Shown here: piece by piece, positions 11,905-23,287 of the stretch
Layout of the letters: each line of letters opens with the position of its first letter
Position numbering within the stretch: the first letter of the stretch is position 1
Assembly: GCA_964020155.1 (NCBI GenBank)
Contig: OZ026549.1
Location: 3,684,633-3,748,632 of the forward strand
Direction: 5' to 3'
Length of the DNA stretch: 64,000 bases
Source: Chondrilla cf. caribensis
Taxonomy: Eukaryota; Porifera; Demospongiae; Chondrillida; Chondrillidae
The notes under the pieces: generated by a model
Database searches by the model: none
The model's input: the letters and a program-made list of their open reading frames with translations, nothing else
What the model was told of the DNA's origin: nothing
Made by a program: the position numbers and the translations under genes

Positions 11905-13247
11905 TTACTTGGTGTCACACAAGAGTGCAACTCCCCTCAGCACCCAGTGGTCGGGATGCTGCGCCGTCTTCATCAGCAGTGTAGTGATGTAGGTCAGATC
12001 AGTACGACGAGGCTCTTGTAAACTGGACACTGATAGAGCTTTGGGTCCTTCATTGCTAGAGAGTTGACAGCATAAATGTGCACCACAGGAAGAGGACAGA
12101 AGAGAACTTTGTTGGTTGGTTCAAGGAGCTTCATGTTCTTTTTGTCCCATCCTGCTCCATCCAAGAACAGTCCATAGACGTAGACACCTTCCTCAGGTGC
12201 TGCTGTGATGTCATCCTTCATCATCTTAGTCACGTCATTGTGAAGGACAACACTGTCCAGTGCCCATCCTTTGTGGGCACGGGTCACCTCCTGGACAAAC
12301 ACAGGAGAGAGGAGACTGTAGCAAATGTCACATTCAACAATCAAGTACATACAGTCAAGTATGACAAAGCAAACATATAAAAGTGTTCCTTTTTAATTTG
12401 AAGTTGACATCCTCTCATTATCAGGAACATTTAGAATCTTATACAGACATAATTTGCCAAAGTATCGTATAGCCGGAAATATTGGAGTAGAATTTTGGCG
12501 AATTGGCAATTTTCAAATCTACCACCAAAATTAATTATAATCCACCGAATTATGGCTCAAAAATGCATAGCCTCATGACGCAATACTATATTCATAGTCT
12601 GTGAATATAGTTATAACCCCCAGAAAGCAACTGCCCAAATAAAACCACCAAAGCTTAAATTGTCCATAATTGCCAAATATTTCTGGCTATATGATATTAA
12701 TTATTGTGTACCCAAGCCAAAAATGCTTTGCACACTCACAACAGCACTCATTGTTGCCTAGGTAACTGTATATACTCAAGGACACTCACTCTTCTAAGTA
12801 GGTCAAAGTTTATTATGTACTGTTGAAGGACAACGATGGACACATGAAATGTAGCCAATACACACAGCATCTAAATTACATAGGAATTAATTGTACATCT
12901 ATAATACAACACAGCACTCTCCATACATGTTTGTTGAGTAATAGTTTCAATTACAAATTCTGCATATGGACTTTCCAGATATTCTATGCAATAGCACCCA
13001 TCCACACAGAAGAGTTAATCACACATAGCCTAACCTGTCTCATTGCAGTGAGGAATCCTTGAGGGTTGAAGAAACCAGTCATCCAGAACACTTTCGGTCG
13101 TCCCTGGAACACCCATGATCTGAACTGCGTGTCTCTGTCTAGCAACTCAGTGTACCAGAAGCCGATTGTGGAGGAGTCCCAAGATATCTTCTGCCACAAC
13201 TTGGGCACCCTGGCATCATACATGGAGTCCAGTGTGTCCCTTAGCAT
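11905..13247 (-). pseudogene. Dynein heavy chain 3' end, copy A (frameshifted)
   Basis: Minus-strand exons 13247-13035 ([17 protein letters not shown] to [14 protein letters not shown]) and 12290-11905 ([34 protein letters not shown]). These match the C-terminal domain of axonemal outer-arm dynein heavy chains of DNAH5/DNAH8 type. The last exon is 386 nt against 387 in copies B and C: one base is missing near 12013 (GGCTCTTG against GGCTTCTTG). The frame is then lost after VYK. Introns are kept, so this is a genomic duplication and not a processed pseudogene. The rest of the motor is absent from the window. Confidence 0.85.
12470..12689. mobile_element. MITE in dynein copy A intron
   Basis: Imperfect terminal inverted repeats (AGCCGGAAATATT at the left; AATATTTCTGGCT at the right), with TA at the borders. 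A related element sits at the same intron position in copy B (37618-37843), so it was present before the duplication. Confidence 0.6.
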
Positions 13248-13249
13248 CT

Positions 13250-14360
13250 AGTAGGGTAGTGTGTACGTTGTGAATGTGAAGTGGGTGTACTGTAGTGTTG
13301 AGAGAATAGCAGGAGTTGGAAACTGATACTCGCATACTAATAAATACTATAGCATATTATTGTGTTTCCATGCATCAATATACACATAAAGCACTATTAA
13401 GTAATAAAACCAATAATGAGAACATTAATTTATTGTTGCGTTTGTATATTGAGTACAATCAAACTCGGTTAGTGTGTACCCGGGATATACGTACCAACGG
13501 TTAGCATATACAAATCTCTGAGAACATAGGGCACTTTCTATCGTTTTACCAACACATTACACCATATAGTGTGTACCTGGATGATGTATTTTCTTATATG
13601 GCATAAATATGACACTGGCCTAAGCACGGGAACCCTCGGATAGTACTTAGGTAGGTGAAGGTCATGGCTACAGCGAAAAAAATCTATTTCATTGAAGGAA
13701 AAGTTTGAGGTTGAGTGGGATGAAATAGACTCACATTTCTGAACAGCTCAGTCTTCCAAATAGTATGGTGAATATGATTTGGAAGAATAAGGAGTCTTTA
13801 AAGCGCCAGTTCAAGTCATATAAAAGTAGGCATGTTGAAGCTATTCCTTGGTATTGCACAAATGAAGATTGTTAACAGGTTATTTTATATGCTGTCCAAT
13901 TATTATTTAACTGTTATACAGATTTGCAGCTGTGTTATTACATTATCAGATAGAAACAGTAAACATTGCTTGTTTTTGTCAATTCTCAAGTGATGAATCT
14001 AGTTATTGGCCAAAACTGGCTCAAAATGAGGAAGCCAATAACATGTTGACACATAATTTGACTGAATTCCAGCTGATGTCTTATTATGGACATATCAACA
14101 ATTGACCACTTTACAGTCAACACAGACTCATGTCTGCACAATGTCCTGAAAAGTTACAAATTATGCTCAATTGTTTTGTTTGGTGGGCATGTAAGGGTCA
14201 CTAAATAGTTGACTCCACCTGGGTATAGGGTCCACAAATTTGGTGACCCTACCTGGAGTTGTGCTTGTTTACTCTAAATTTACGAAGCAGCTGATAGAAA
14301 TGCATAACAAATCACACAAAATCCAGTACTGTTAAATAATAATTGGAAGGTATATAAAAT
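13250..14360. other. Non-coding block shared with 39190-39780
   Basis: No gene. 13318-13560 aligns with 39246-39480 (GAGTACAATCAAACTC, ACTGATACTC) and 13600-13850 with 39530-39780 (CCTAAGC, CAGCTCAGTCTTCCAAATAG). This is the spacer of the duplicated dynein/receptor unit. Confidence 0.6.
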
Positions 14361-14365
14361 AACAT

Positions 14366-14590
14366 GTTTGTTGTAATATTGAGAGAGAAACACACACACA
14401 ATACAGCTATCAAACTACAATGTACCGAGAGGAGAGATAAAATTGGAGTGGATAATTAAAATTGCAATTACCAGTGATTGCTAATGGCAACACAGAGACC
14501 TATAAGAATAATCGGATGTTAACAAAATGGATGACACCAAATCATCCATGGCAATATGGAGTGATACTTGTTAGGAGAGAAGTTCCTGAC
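14366..14590 (+). pseudogene. Relic of the receptor tail exon
   Basis: The sequence corresponds to the cytoplasmic-tail exon of the receptor (51360-51560): GAAACACACACACAATACAG, then the region coding PVIAN, then ATGGATGACACC. It is broken by frameshifts. Its sister at 39785-39991 is also decayed. Confidence 0.6.
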
Positions 14591-14599
14591 TGAGTGAGT

Positions 14600-15600
14600 A
14601 GTATTTGAAATGGATAATATTCAGTTATTGATTAATTTAGCAGCATACCATTATGCATGTATATTTATATGATGTTTAAATTATATACTAACATGATATT
14701 TTACATCCATTAATAATACACTATTCAGCCAGCTTGCACCTAGTCATTTCAATGCATGTCATGTGATATATGTTGTAATCATAAAACACCGTTGCTTCAG
14801 TAGAAGGACTAATAACCATATATAATGGTACATAACTTGATGTGTCCGGGCGTTCTATTTAATGTTCTATAATATATTAAGACAAAGTTGAACTTACAAA
14901 TGTTATTGTTGTCCAACAGTGAAGCTGTGAGAAGCATTGCTGAGAATAAACAACTGGAAATGTCATATAAGTGTAAACACTTTCCTTTCTATTCCTTCTT
15001 CCTCTTCTTCTATAACAGTCAATGTTAGAGATCTATTGACTGATTGAAGATATCGACTAACTGGAGGGTTAAGAACATTTTACGTTATAATAATACAAGA
15101 GAATCCTAACCTCTTCATGGGAGATGATGCTGAGTAGACATATTAGGATACTTAAACTCCACCCTCCGCCTGACTCTGGATCTCCAAAAGAGTACTAAGG
15201 TTTACGACCAGTTATTCATAGACTTTTCTCAGTTGTTTTATTGGCGGCTATCGTCACGTCCAGGTAAGTTGACGTTGGAGTATGATAGTAGAGCAAAAAG
15301 GCCGAGAGAATGGAAATTCGGCCGGAGTAGTTTTTTTTCAGCCAATTTCTGTTGGATATGCTAAGAACGAAAACATTCCTGCATACTCCTAACACATATT
15401 TGTATTTCGACGTGAAAGGTCTAAGTTTTTTCAGAGGGCTAAATGAAAGTAATTTAATTTAAAAATGAAAACATCTAATTCAGTCTTTCAGACTACTATT
15501 AGTGTTCACAGAATCAGATACATTTCCTTCATTTTGTAATCTGGAAACTTCCACAAGTGTTAATTAGAATACTTTGTGTCTGTATGTGTGTAGGTGGTCT
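14600..15600. other. Spacer shared with 40020-40580
   Basis: No gene. Shared stretches include GGAAATGTCATATAAGTG (14958 and 40098) and GGCGGCTATCGTCACGTCCAGG (15243 and 40419). This is probably the old upstream region of a receptor copy. Confidence 0.5.
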
Positions 15601-15607
15601 TCTTTAG

Positions 15608-15912
15608 GTGGTCAGGTTGTTCACAGCTATGGTAGACTAATACTCAATGAGAGAGTTGTCACTGATGAACAACAGCTGCAACCACCAAACAATGATAGTG
15701 AAGATGGGAGAATTGAGTGTAGAGTGAGCAGTGGAGAGGCTAGGTTCAACTATCATGGACGCACTGTATCAACTGGCACAAGTGGAGATGTTCATCAGAT
15801 CATGAATGGATGATCTATTGCTACTATAGTCATAAAAGAGAGCTTTCAACAATTTTTGTGAATTTTGAAGGATTTTGTTCTGGTATATACCACTACCTAT
15901 TCTTATCTAATG
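15608..15912 (+). pseudogene. Decayed copy of the receptor's second Ig-like exon
   Basis: It aligns with exon 44056-44358 of the receptor from the acceptor (TTTAG) to the donor (TCTAATG/GTGAGC). It retains QVVHSYGRLIL, RIECRVSSGEARF and YHGRTVS. A TGA at 15811-15813 and a later length change (near 15835) kill the frame. The following 16140-16700 aligns with the intron at 44570-45110. No signal-peptide, first Ig or FN3 exons are seen nearby. Confidence 0.8.
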
Positions 15913-16989
15913 GTGAGCAATGTAATGTGTGTTGACAGGTTGATGTTACTCAATGTTCAATAATAATAGTACACTGTCCTTACAGCATTGAGACAATTCT
16001 TAATTGCTAACTGAAAACCATATGAAATCATATTAAGATATTATAGCATTGTTGTAATTCTTTCAAATTCTTACATACATTGTTGCTATTAGATATAGAG
16101 AATGTTTTGAAATTGGAAACTGAATTTTATCATTAGATGAATTATCATTACCCGCTGACTACTCCCAAGTGTAAACAAAGGTTATTTATTTCTGTCATAT
16201 GGGCAGTCTCATCGAGGTTACCTACGTTCTTAATTGGTTGAAGGTTTCTCAATGAAATTTTTTTGATGAATTTAGTCCAATGTGTCAAATTTGGATCAGG
16301 TGCAGCAAACGTCTGTGAGATCACAGCGGTGATTGGTGCCACATGTTGAATAGAGGTAATGGAGGGGTATTGGACTGAGGTGATCATTTAAGTCTAGCCC
16401 ACTCACCCCGTATGCCACAATGGCTGAAAGATTTTCCTTTCCTGGATCATCATCTCAGGACAACATTTGTTGGCTTCGTATCACAAGAATAGTGTCTTAC
16501 ACTTCTCCCATGGAACAGATTTTAACTTCATTTTATTTCCTCTTTCAGTATGTAACATTTGATACATATATGTATATAATATGTATGCATATTATAATGT
16601 GCGTCCCTACAGGCGTACTTGCAACCATGAATTTGTATTACTGAGTTCAGAACCTCGCTATGATGTAGGTCATAAAGGTGCTTCAATGCTAATGCACGTT
16701 ACGTATAAAAATGGCTGTTGAAAATGGACATTAAAACTGGACGTTGAAATGTTGCCCCCACCTGTTTAGTCATTATTAATTTAAATTTACAATTCATCAT
16801 TCAATAATTCGCCATTAATTGGAATATAAAATTCTGAGGTCTAAGGGCCATTTTGCCTTATAAAGACCAGTAATGATTATTATGATTAATATAGGTTCAA
16901 TGACATATTATGTTTAATGGATAGAAAAACAATCAGATGAACCCTGTGTTTGGTACCTCGCTCAAACTGAAGGTTATTTAGCTGATTGA

Positions 16990-18350
16990 AGACCCTCCAT
17001 CATTTATAAGAATGGATCTAGTGAAACGGTTGACCTAATTTATAGGAAACCATGTCGAATGGGTCTTTACCAAAAAGCTTCCAATTTGAAAGCATACCTG
17101 CCCATCGATGCGACAATCCCTCACTCTCCTTTAATTAAAGAAAGTGTGAGAGAAAGCCAAACAACCCAAAACAATCAAATTGAGCCCTCGATCTATCCTC
17201 TCCTATGCAGTCAACACTACAATACTATCGACTTCGCCTTCAGCCCACCAAGTTGACAAACTTTAACACAAGTCAGTAACAAATGTCTAAACCTAAACCT
17301 GGAAATTCAGCCCAACAAAGTGTGTCTCGTTTGTATTCGATGGCAAGAAAGCAAACAAAATGAGTGTTTTCATTATCCACCAAGGCTCAACATGCAACAT
17401 CTCTAGTGCTCCAATGAAATTCCTTGACAAGAGCATTGGAGCATCCTTGACATCACCAAGGTACACGCAGGGAAGAGAATTACTGATAAGCTATACAGCA
17501 CACTTCACAATATTGACCAATGTCCAATAAGAGGTGAATACAAAGTATGGATTTATAAGACTTAGTGCTATGTTGTCTCATCTCTTCTATATATTCAATC
17601 TGCAATCACTACAACAACCCCAAAGAAGCTTCAAACAAAAGGTCACATCCTATTTGAGGTGCTGGTTACGCCTCCCAAAATGCACAACACTGGCTGCCAT
17701 CTTCCACCCAGAGGTATGCAATTTGCCATACCTTCCATATGTCCAAGAGAAGACCAAACTCAGATTTCTTGCTCAAGTGCACATGATTCATGACCAATCC
17801 CTACAGGGATTTGAAGCCTTAATTTATATATCCATCATTCACAAGCCAAGAGTGCATCCCCGATTGATGTGCCGAGTTTGTATTATCGTCTTCCTTAGCC
17901 CTAATACCATCCTTTGCGGAAGCCATTCGATTTCTCCACACTCTGAAAAGCAACCTGACTAGACAACAAACAGATCACTGGAATAACCATCTTGAATCAT
18001 TAGTTGTCCAGTCTAAATTCCTAGATATAACAGCCTTGAAGGTAGAATCAAGAGTATGGTCTTGAATAATGTTCAGGCTCTCAGCAGGTCAATTATCTTT
18101 CATAATTCGAGCCAGAGTAGGCACCTTACCCACTCCAGGACCTTCAAACCTACATTGATGGAGGATCCAATCAGATCCATCCTGTACCAACTGTGGAAAC
18201 TGCCCCTACACTGTCAATCATGTCCTAAACCACTTTTCAACTGTCTTAAATCAAGGTATCATACCTGGCGACACAAGGGCTGGGAAACCAGATCGGATTT
18301 TTCTCCAAATTATACATCCCAGGGCATTCAGACTCTAATTTTATGATGTC
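16990..18350 (+). pseudogene. Decayed reverse-transcriptase-family region
   Basis: In shifting frames: DKLYSTLHNIDQCPIRGEYKVW (about 17480-17555), then SYLRCWLRLPKCTTLAAIFHPEV and the LPYLPYVQEKTKL region (17655-17770). This is typical of the distal part of reverse-transcriptase polyproteins of the elements seen elsewhere in this window. Several stops and frame changes show it is long dead. Confidence 0.6.
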
Positions 18351-18840
18351 CTTGAACTTTAACTGGACAAAGAGAGAACTCATGCAGGTGGCTGTACATG
18401 TCCTAATAAGATGATTATTTGGTTAATATGTAGTTATCTGTTTAGTGTAATATAACAATATATAATAATCATTTAAAATTGTCTATAATTATTATAGATA
18501 TTAATGCAGTAGTAGTCGATGTTGCCTGTAGTGTTGCTTTGTTTTAAACTGTGCATGGAATCTCCATTTCTGTCCAGTTATTGATCAAATTGTATTGGAA
18601 TTGTACTATGATTGATCTATTTGAGACACTAACAAAATGTGTGCTATATATGTGAAGTGATCAAAGTTTACTTATTCAGATTGGTACTTTTCAGTCAATT
18701 TCATGGACGGCACTGAGCAGATGAAGAGCTACGAAACAGTATATAAAACTTGTTGAAAATCTGTATAATTTTATTATGTGCTCAAAATTGACGAAGATAC
18801 AAATCAGTGTCCGGTAATTGATCAGTTGAAGTATGGAGAA
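18351..18840. other. Intergenic, nothing recognised
   Basis: AT-rich sequence without a convincing coding frame or repeat. Confidence 0.4.
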
Positions 18841-18912
18841 AACTGATTCACTGATCCTTCTAATGTTGGTAGTACAGAGTGTATAATATGCTAGTATGCA
18901 AGTACCTATAAA
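18841..18912 (+). repeat. Relic of the ANK upstream block
   Basis: Matches 289-352 upstream of ANK1 (ATTCACTGATCC, TAATGTTGGTAGTACA, GCTAGTATG, AGTACCTA). No ankyrin coding exon follows. Confidence 0.6.
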
Positions 18913-18929
18913 AACTTCAGCCCCACAAA

Positions 18930-19095
18930 TCCACTCGATATCATACCAGAGGAGCTATGCATGGTAATCTCCTCCTGCCACAACCACGGACTGAAGCAGG
19001 TAAAAAGGCTTTCTCCTTTTCAGCCCCAAAGTTGTGAAACTGGCTGCCTAATGAGGCCAAAAGGTTGACCAGTTTCACTCTATTTACTGCCTGAG
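18930..19095 (+). pseudogene. LINE (CR1/Jockey-like) C-terminal relic
   Basis: The frame through 18957-19095 reads GAMHGNLLLPQPRTEAGKKA, then FSFSAPKL-stop-NWLPNEAKRLTSFTLFTA. The pattern LP-x-RT-x-G-x-x-FS, then WN-x-LP is the familiar end of non-LTR retroposon ORF2. An internal TGA replaces a codon before NWLP. Confidence 0.65.
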
Positions 19096-19217
19096 TGCAA
19101 TCTTATTTTAATACCATAGTAACTGTATAAATGTACATTATCTATTGACTATTGCATGTGGTTTACTTTTAATTAATCAATTTTCCCCATTGTTATTGTG
19201 GCTGTTGTATCACGTCA

Positions 19218-19373
19218 TGTTATCATTATTGTATTGATATTTTTTGTTGTCTGTTATTGTCTGGTTGTTTTGTTGTTACTTTTTTTGGTGCTTTCTATTT
19301 AAATTTGCGGACACATACAAAGGATAGGGACGGCAATTAGTGCCCGATTAACTTCTACGTATTCTGTATAGAC
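19218..19373 (+). repeat. Direct repeat, left copy
   Basis: About 155 bp matching 20529-20698 (GTTATCATTATTG, TCTGGTTGTTTTGTTGTTAC, CCCGATTAACTTCTACGTAT). The pair brackets the minus-strand retroelement N-terminus. Confidence 0.8.
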
Positions 19374-19384
19374 AGGCATTCTGT

Positions 19385-20480
19385 ATATGACAAGCAGTAT
19401 AGGCATATAGATTTTTAAAGGATCTGAAAATGTTGTACAGATCCTCTTGGCCACTGAGGCAATGGCATTACACAGGTGGTCAGATGATCTGCGAAAAACA
19501 CTGTACAGAGTCTGTGCCAGGCAAGAGCATCTAGCCAGGATGGGCCTGCAGCACCCTTAACACGAAGTGCTGTCTTTCTTATTGCTTGGCCATTAATGCT
19601 GCCAAAATTTAAATGAGAAGATGTGGATCGTTGAGCGTGCAGTCTGGCAAGGGAGGGATCAGAGCATCAGGATGTTTATAAGCTAAAATGTCTCGAACAG
19701 ACTTCAGCCCCCCATTTGATTGCATTAAACTATCTAAGGGTAGGAGACCTCCTTTATTAGCTTCGTCATTCAGAAGTCTGATTGCCTGTCGAACTTTGCC
19801 CTGAACATTAGATTTGCAAGCGTTCCGGTCAGCTTTTCTCTTCCACTTGATTGAGTTTTGAGGGATAAACACTGTTGGATGGTATGGCCTTCGTGTAGAA
19901 GGGCTTGAATATTTCCAGCCTTCCGAACTTCCAGTCGGCACTTCAGGGATTCCACGTGCTTGTTACATCTAGTTTTCTCGTGAGGCTTCTGTAAAAGCAG
20001 TGCTGGCATAATCATCACTGATTTTAGTGCAATTCTCTGAAGTGGAGTCGATTCGTCAAAGGCAAAAAGGAGTCTTGCAAGTTCATCTACAAATAGGCTG
20101 CTTTGCTTACCGGATGGTAACATAAAAAGGTTCTTCTTCCAATGCACTATTTCATTGTAGGCAGCGTTAATATTTTGGATTAATTCTTCGCTTTTCACCT
20201 CTGAATCATGCCACTGAAATTGGGTGCTTGAGCTTTCGATAAATGAAGGTAGAGGAGGAGGTGAATGAGGATTGGAACTGACTTCATTCGCATGATTTCT
20301 ATCTGAATCATCTGAAGGCTCTTCTTGTGCTGTCACGCTAGATTCTGGGTTCATGATAGGCTCAGGACCATTCTGGCACGTTCCGAGCCGAGTAGGCAAA
20401 CAATCAGCACACTTTTGAGCATTTTTCTTACATCTACAATTCTTACAATTTCTGCTGCTATTACACCGGCAGCAGGTCAT
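19385..20480 (-). pseudogene. Retroelement N-terminal region with Cys-rich motif
   Basis: Minus strand from 20480: MTCCRCNSSRNCKNCRCKK, then KCADCLPTRLGTCQN, a Cys-rich, probably zinc-binding start. A Ser/Pro linker follows, then LFMLPSGKQSSLFVDELARL and SVMIMPALLLQKPHEKTR. This order is typical of N-termini of reverse-transcriptase elements in cnidarians and sponges. Near 19797 the frame shifts and continues KVRQAIRLLNDEANKGGLL, then INGQAIRKTALRVKGAAGPS, then a further slip near 19500. The catalytic reverse-transcriptase core is not present here. Confidence 0.65.
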
Positions 20481-20528
20481 CTTGTTTTATACTAAGCCTT
20501 GATCCGCCATTTTAATCATGTGATCAAT

Positions 20529-20698
20529 GTTATCATTATTGCATGTTCTATTTTTTGTTGTCTGTTTTTGTCTGGTTGTTTTGTTGTTACGTTTTAGTGC
20601 TTTGTATTTTGTGGATGGTTCGCACGGACGGCGGACGCATACAAAAGATAGGGAAGGCAATTAGCGCCCGATTAACTTCTACGTATTCTGCGGCCGTC
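20529..20698 (+). repeat. Direct repeat, right copy
   Basis: Right partner of 19218-19373. Together they flank about 1.15 kb. Confidence 0.8.
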
Positions 20699-22140
20699 AC
20701 AAGATATGAATATGCTAAAAAGCGGACCGAAGTGTATTCAAAACAGGATACCATATATCGAAGCGGACACAAGTGTAGAATACAGCAGTAACACTTTCGC
20801 ATTTGGAACATGTCCGATTAACACTTTTATGGCTTCCGCAGTCGGCGAATTTTCGTAATATTGAAGAGTTTCTATTTTCGTTTGGGAAGAAGGAAACGAC
20901 ACGAAACCTTTTGGAGACAATATTAGAGGATATGGACTTCGATTTTAGGGCTTTTTGTAGTAATTCGCTCTATAACTGCGAAGAAAATCGGCGCTAAAAT
21001 AGGCTTATAAAAAGTAGTTTTTTGGGCGGGGGTTTGCTAAGAAAGCACCAAATTACACCATATCTGGATTATTAGATACACAAATGTATTATCTAAAAGT
21101 CTACCGAGGGGGATTTTGATACAACTAAGACTTAGTGAGATATTAACGAAAATATGGTAAATCGTAAAACCTTACCGTGAATTCTCGCTAATATCTCTTG
21201 AATAGAATAACGAATCAAAATCCCCCTCGGTGACAAGTTGAATTATTGTCAGGTCTCAGTATTAAAGCAATCGGATTGATCCTAGGTACCTTGGATCAAA
21301 ACCCCCGACGACATTGCTGATTTCACTAATGGACATGTTCCACATGCGTTGTTTACTTAATGTGCCTCTCTCTGTAGCTATTATTATTGTACATTAAGTT
21401 TTACCGTTACGGTACCTCCCCACAAGTACAAGAAAGAAAACGAACAGCAATTCTTTCCAAGACAGCTGACAGTAACTGCATGCGTAAAATAAAGAATACA
21501 GTGCATTTATCTTTCAGGAGGACACGAGGTCCTTATTCAGAACCCCCAGTGTAGACAACTGCATGTTAAAGCCACGTCGTCCACCATCCAGCATAGTACA
21601 AGAAATAAAGAATAATAATTCTCCCCAACAGACAGCTGACAGTAAAGGACATTAACATGCACGTGCAACCAATGTTCACACGAAGTCCTTCAGAGCCCCC
21701 AGTGTCACACCGTCCGCATACTCGTCCACGCTCCGTCTACCGTCCGCCGTCCGTGCGGACCGTCCGCAAAGTAGAAAGTATACCTACTCTTTTCTGTATG
21801 TTATGTCTACCATGTATGTTTAACTTATGTTACAATTATTATGTTCAACTTATCCAATCTCTATGGTCTGGTATTGAACTGAGTAGCCAAGCTAGGACAA
21901 ATCTGAGATCAGATGCTGGTAGTTAACTTATCTTTATTTTGTTTGTAGGAACTTGCTTTCTGGATGTTGGATTGGCTGTTCCAAGGGATTGTCAGTTCAA
22001 TGATAACAGCATAATAAAAACTATCCTTTGTCCTGAGGGTGAGTTGTGATAGCCTGCCATGCCCAAACACCCTAGTCCACTGGGGCTACTCCTTGAGTAA
22101 GAAATTAAAAAAAAGTAACAAAAATTTAATGCCTCCTTTG
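20699..22140. other. Unassigned block with short open frames and CGGAC-rich segments
   Basis: Short open frames occur at 20543-20791 and 20803-20997 (+). I recognise no family in them, and both stop within 80 codons. CGGAC/GTCCG words recur (20621, 20750, 21700-21775). A 42-bp-spaced family of short AT segments follows. No gene can be supported. Confidence 0.35.
21103..21231. repeat. Foldback element
   Basis: Arms ACCGAGGGGGATTTTGAT (21103-21120) and its exact complement (21214-21231). A second, looser inverted pair lies inside (TGAGATATTAACGA and TCGCTAATATCTC). It looks like a MITE or a remnant of one. Confidence 0.8.
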
Positions 22141-22149
22141 CAATTTTCC

Positions 22150-22530
22150 AGTTTGCATATTTAGGCACAGGCGTGTTGTCGTGTGCCTAAATATAGACGT
22201 GACAAACTGTTCAGTCGTACGTTGAATATTGTCTTGTCCTCATTTTTACCAATCGTCGACGGAAAATCACTCACTCCTATCCCCATTGAACCATATTCGT
22301 GTATCCTGATCTGCCACACAACACACTTCCTACCACTCAACTTACCCGCCCGTAGCGGCTGCCAGTTGCTAGGCAACGTTACGTAATCGAACCCCTTTCT
22401 ATATTCGGAAACATATTCCCCACCCAACGCCTGACTCATCACTTTCAGGAACAAGTCTATGTCTATGGAATGATCGATCATCTTCGTGCTGTTGACGGTT
22501 GTTGATCACGCCAAAGCCTATTCACACGAG
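22150..22530 (+). promoter_or_regulatory. Promoter-proximal block and probable non-coding first exon of ANK2
   Basis: Paralogous to 289-529. It has the TATTTAGGCACAGGCGTG segment and a CCTAAATATAG inverted partner, then CCTGACTCATCAC, ending CACACGAG/GTAAAG at 22530. The acceptor is TTGCAG at 23255, giving a 725-bp intron. Confidence 0.6.
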
Positions 22531-23287
22531 GTAAAGTTTATTTTTGGAATATTCGTAATACAAGAAATTGTTATTATAGTCCCACAAAAGTATAAGGTGC
22601 TGTATCAAAAGTGGCGTAGACTGTTGGTGAGGATGTAAGACAGCAAGCCAACTACGCTTTGTTTCATTTCTATAAGTCCATACAATACCGGACGGGATAA
22701 AACTGTTACAATTTTAATAATATAAAATCTTCAGTTGTTGATATTTCAGCCGACGAGATGGTTTGCCACGTTGAAATATCCCTGACTGATCTGTGACATT
22801 GTACATTCTGATCTTTGCGAGTGTTCCTCTTTTCTCCACGAAATCCTCAATTTTTGTGCGCACCATGTAAGTCCTTTGCAGACCTGACAGGTTGACACTT
22901 ATACTTTCAGTTATTTACTTATTAATTATAAGTATGTAAGTACAAGTTTAATCTTAAGAGTCCCTAAGTGTGAGGAAGGCAGTCTCAAGACTCTAGATTA
23001 CATCTGTTCCGTGACTGTTTGACATAATAAGTGGTAATAGCTTCTAGTTAGACTACACTCATTCACTCAATTTGGATCTGGTGATTAATCAATTCTTATT
23101 TTCAAATAATGAGTAACCAATTATTCTCAACTCATGGTTGCTTAAAAAATTATGCAGTAATAAATGGAACTGTGATGCTGCTATTTATGTATTATTTATA
23201 ATAGACCAATTCAATATTGATTACATCCAAGGTATCTGTTATTTCCCTATTGCAGTTCAACAAATATTGACATCTTGTCATTGTGAG

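Noticed and set aside
12078..12380. Plus-strand open frames opposite the dynein exons (also 37230-37520, 13066-13251, 38228-38413)
   Set aside because: They are shadows. The minus strand carries the recognisable dynein protein.
23138..23287. Upstream extension of the ANK2 frame (and of ANK1 from 1172)
   Set aside because: The extension starts at TTG, crosses a conserved acceptor (TTGCAG at 23255 / 1160), and its sequence before that is intronic. The ATG at 23288 / 1193 is shared by both paralogues.
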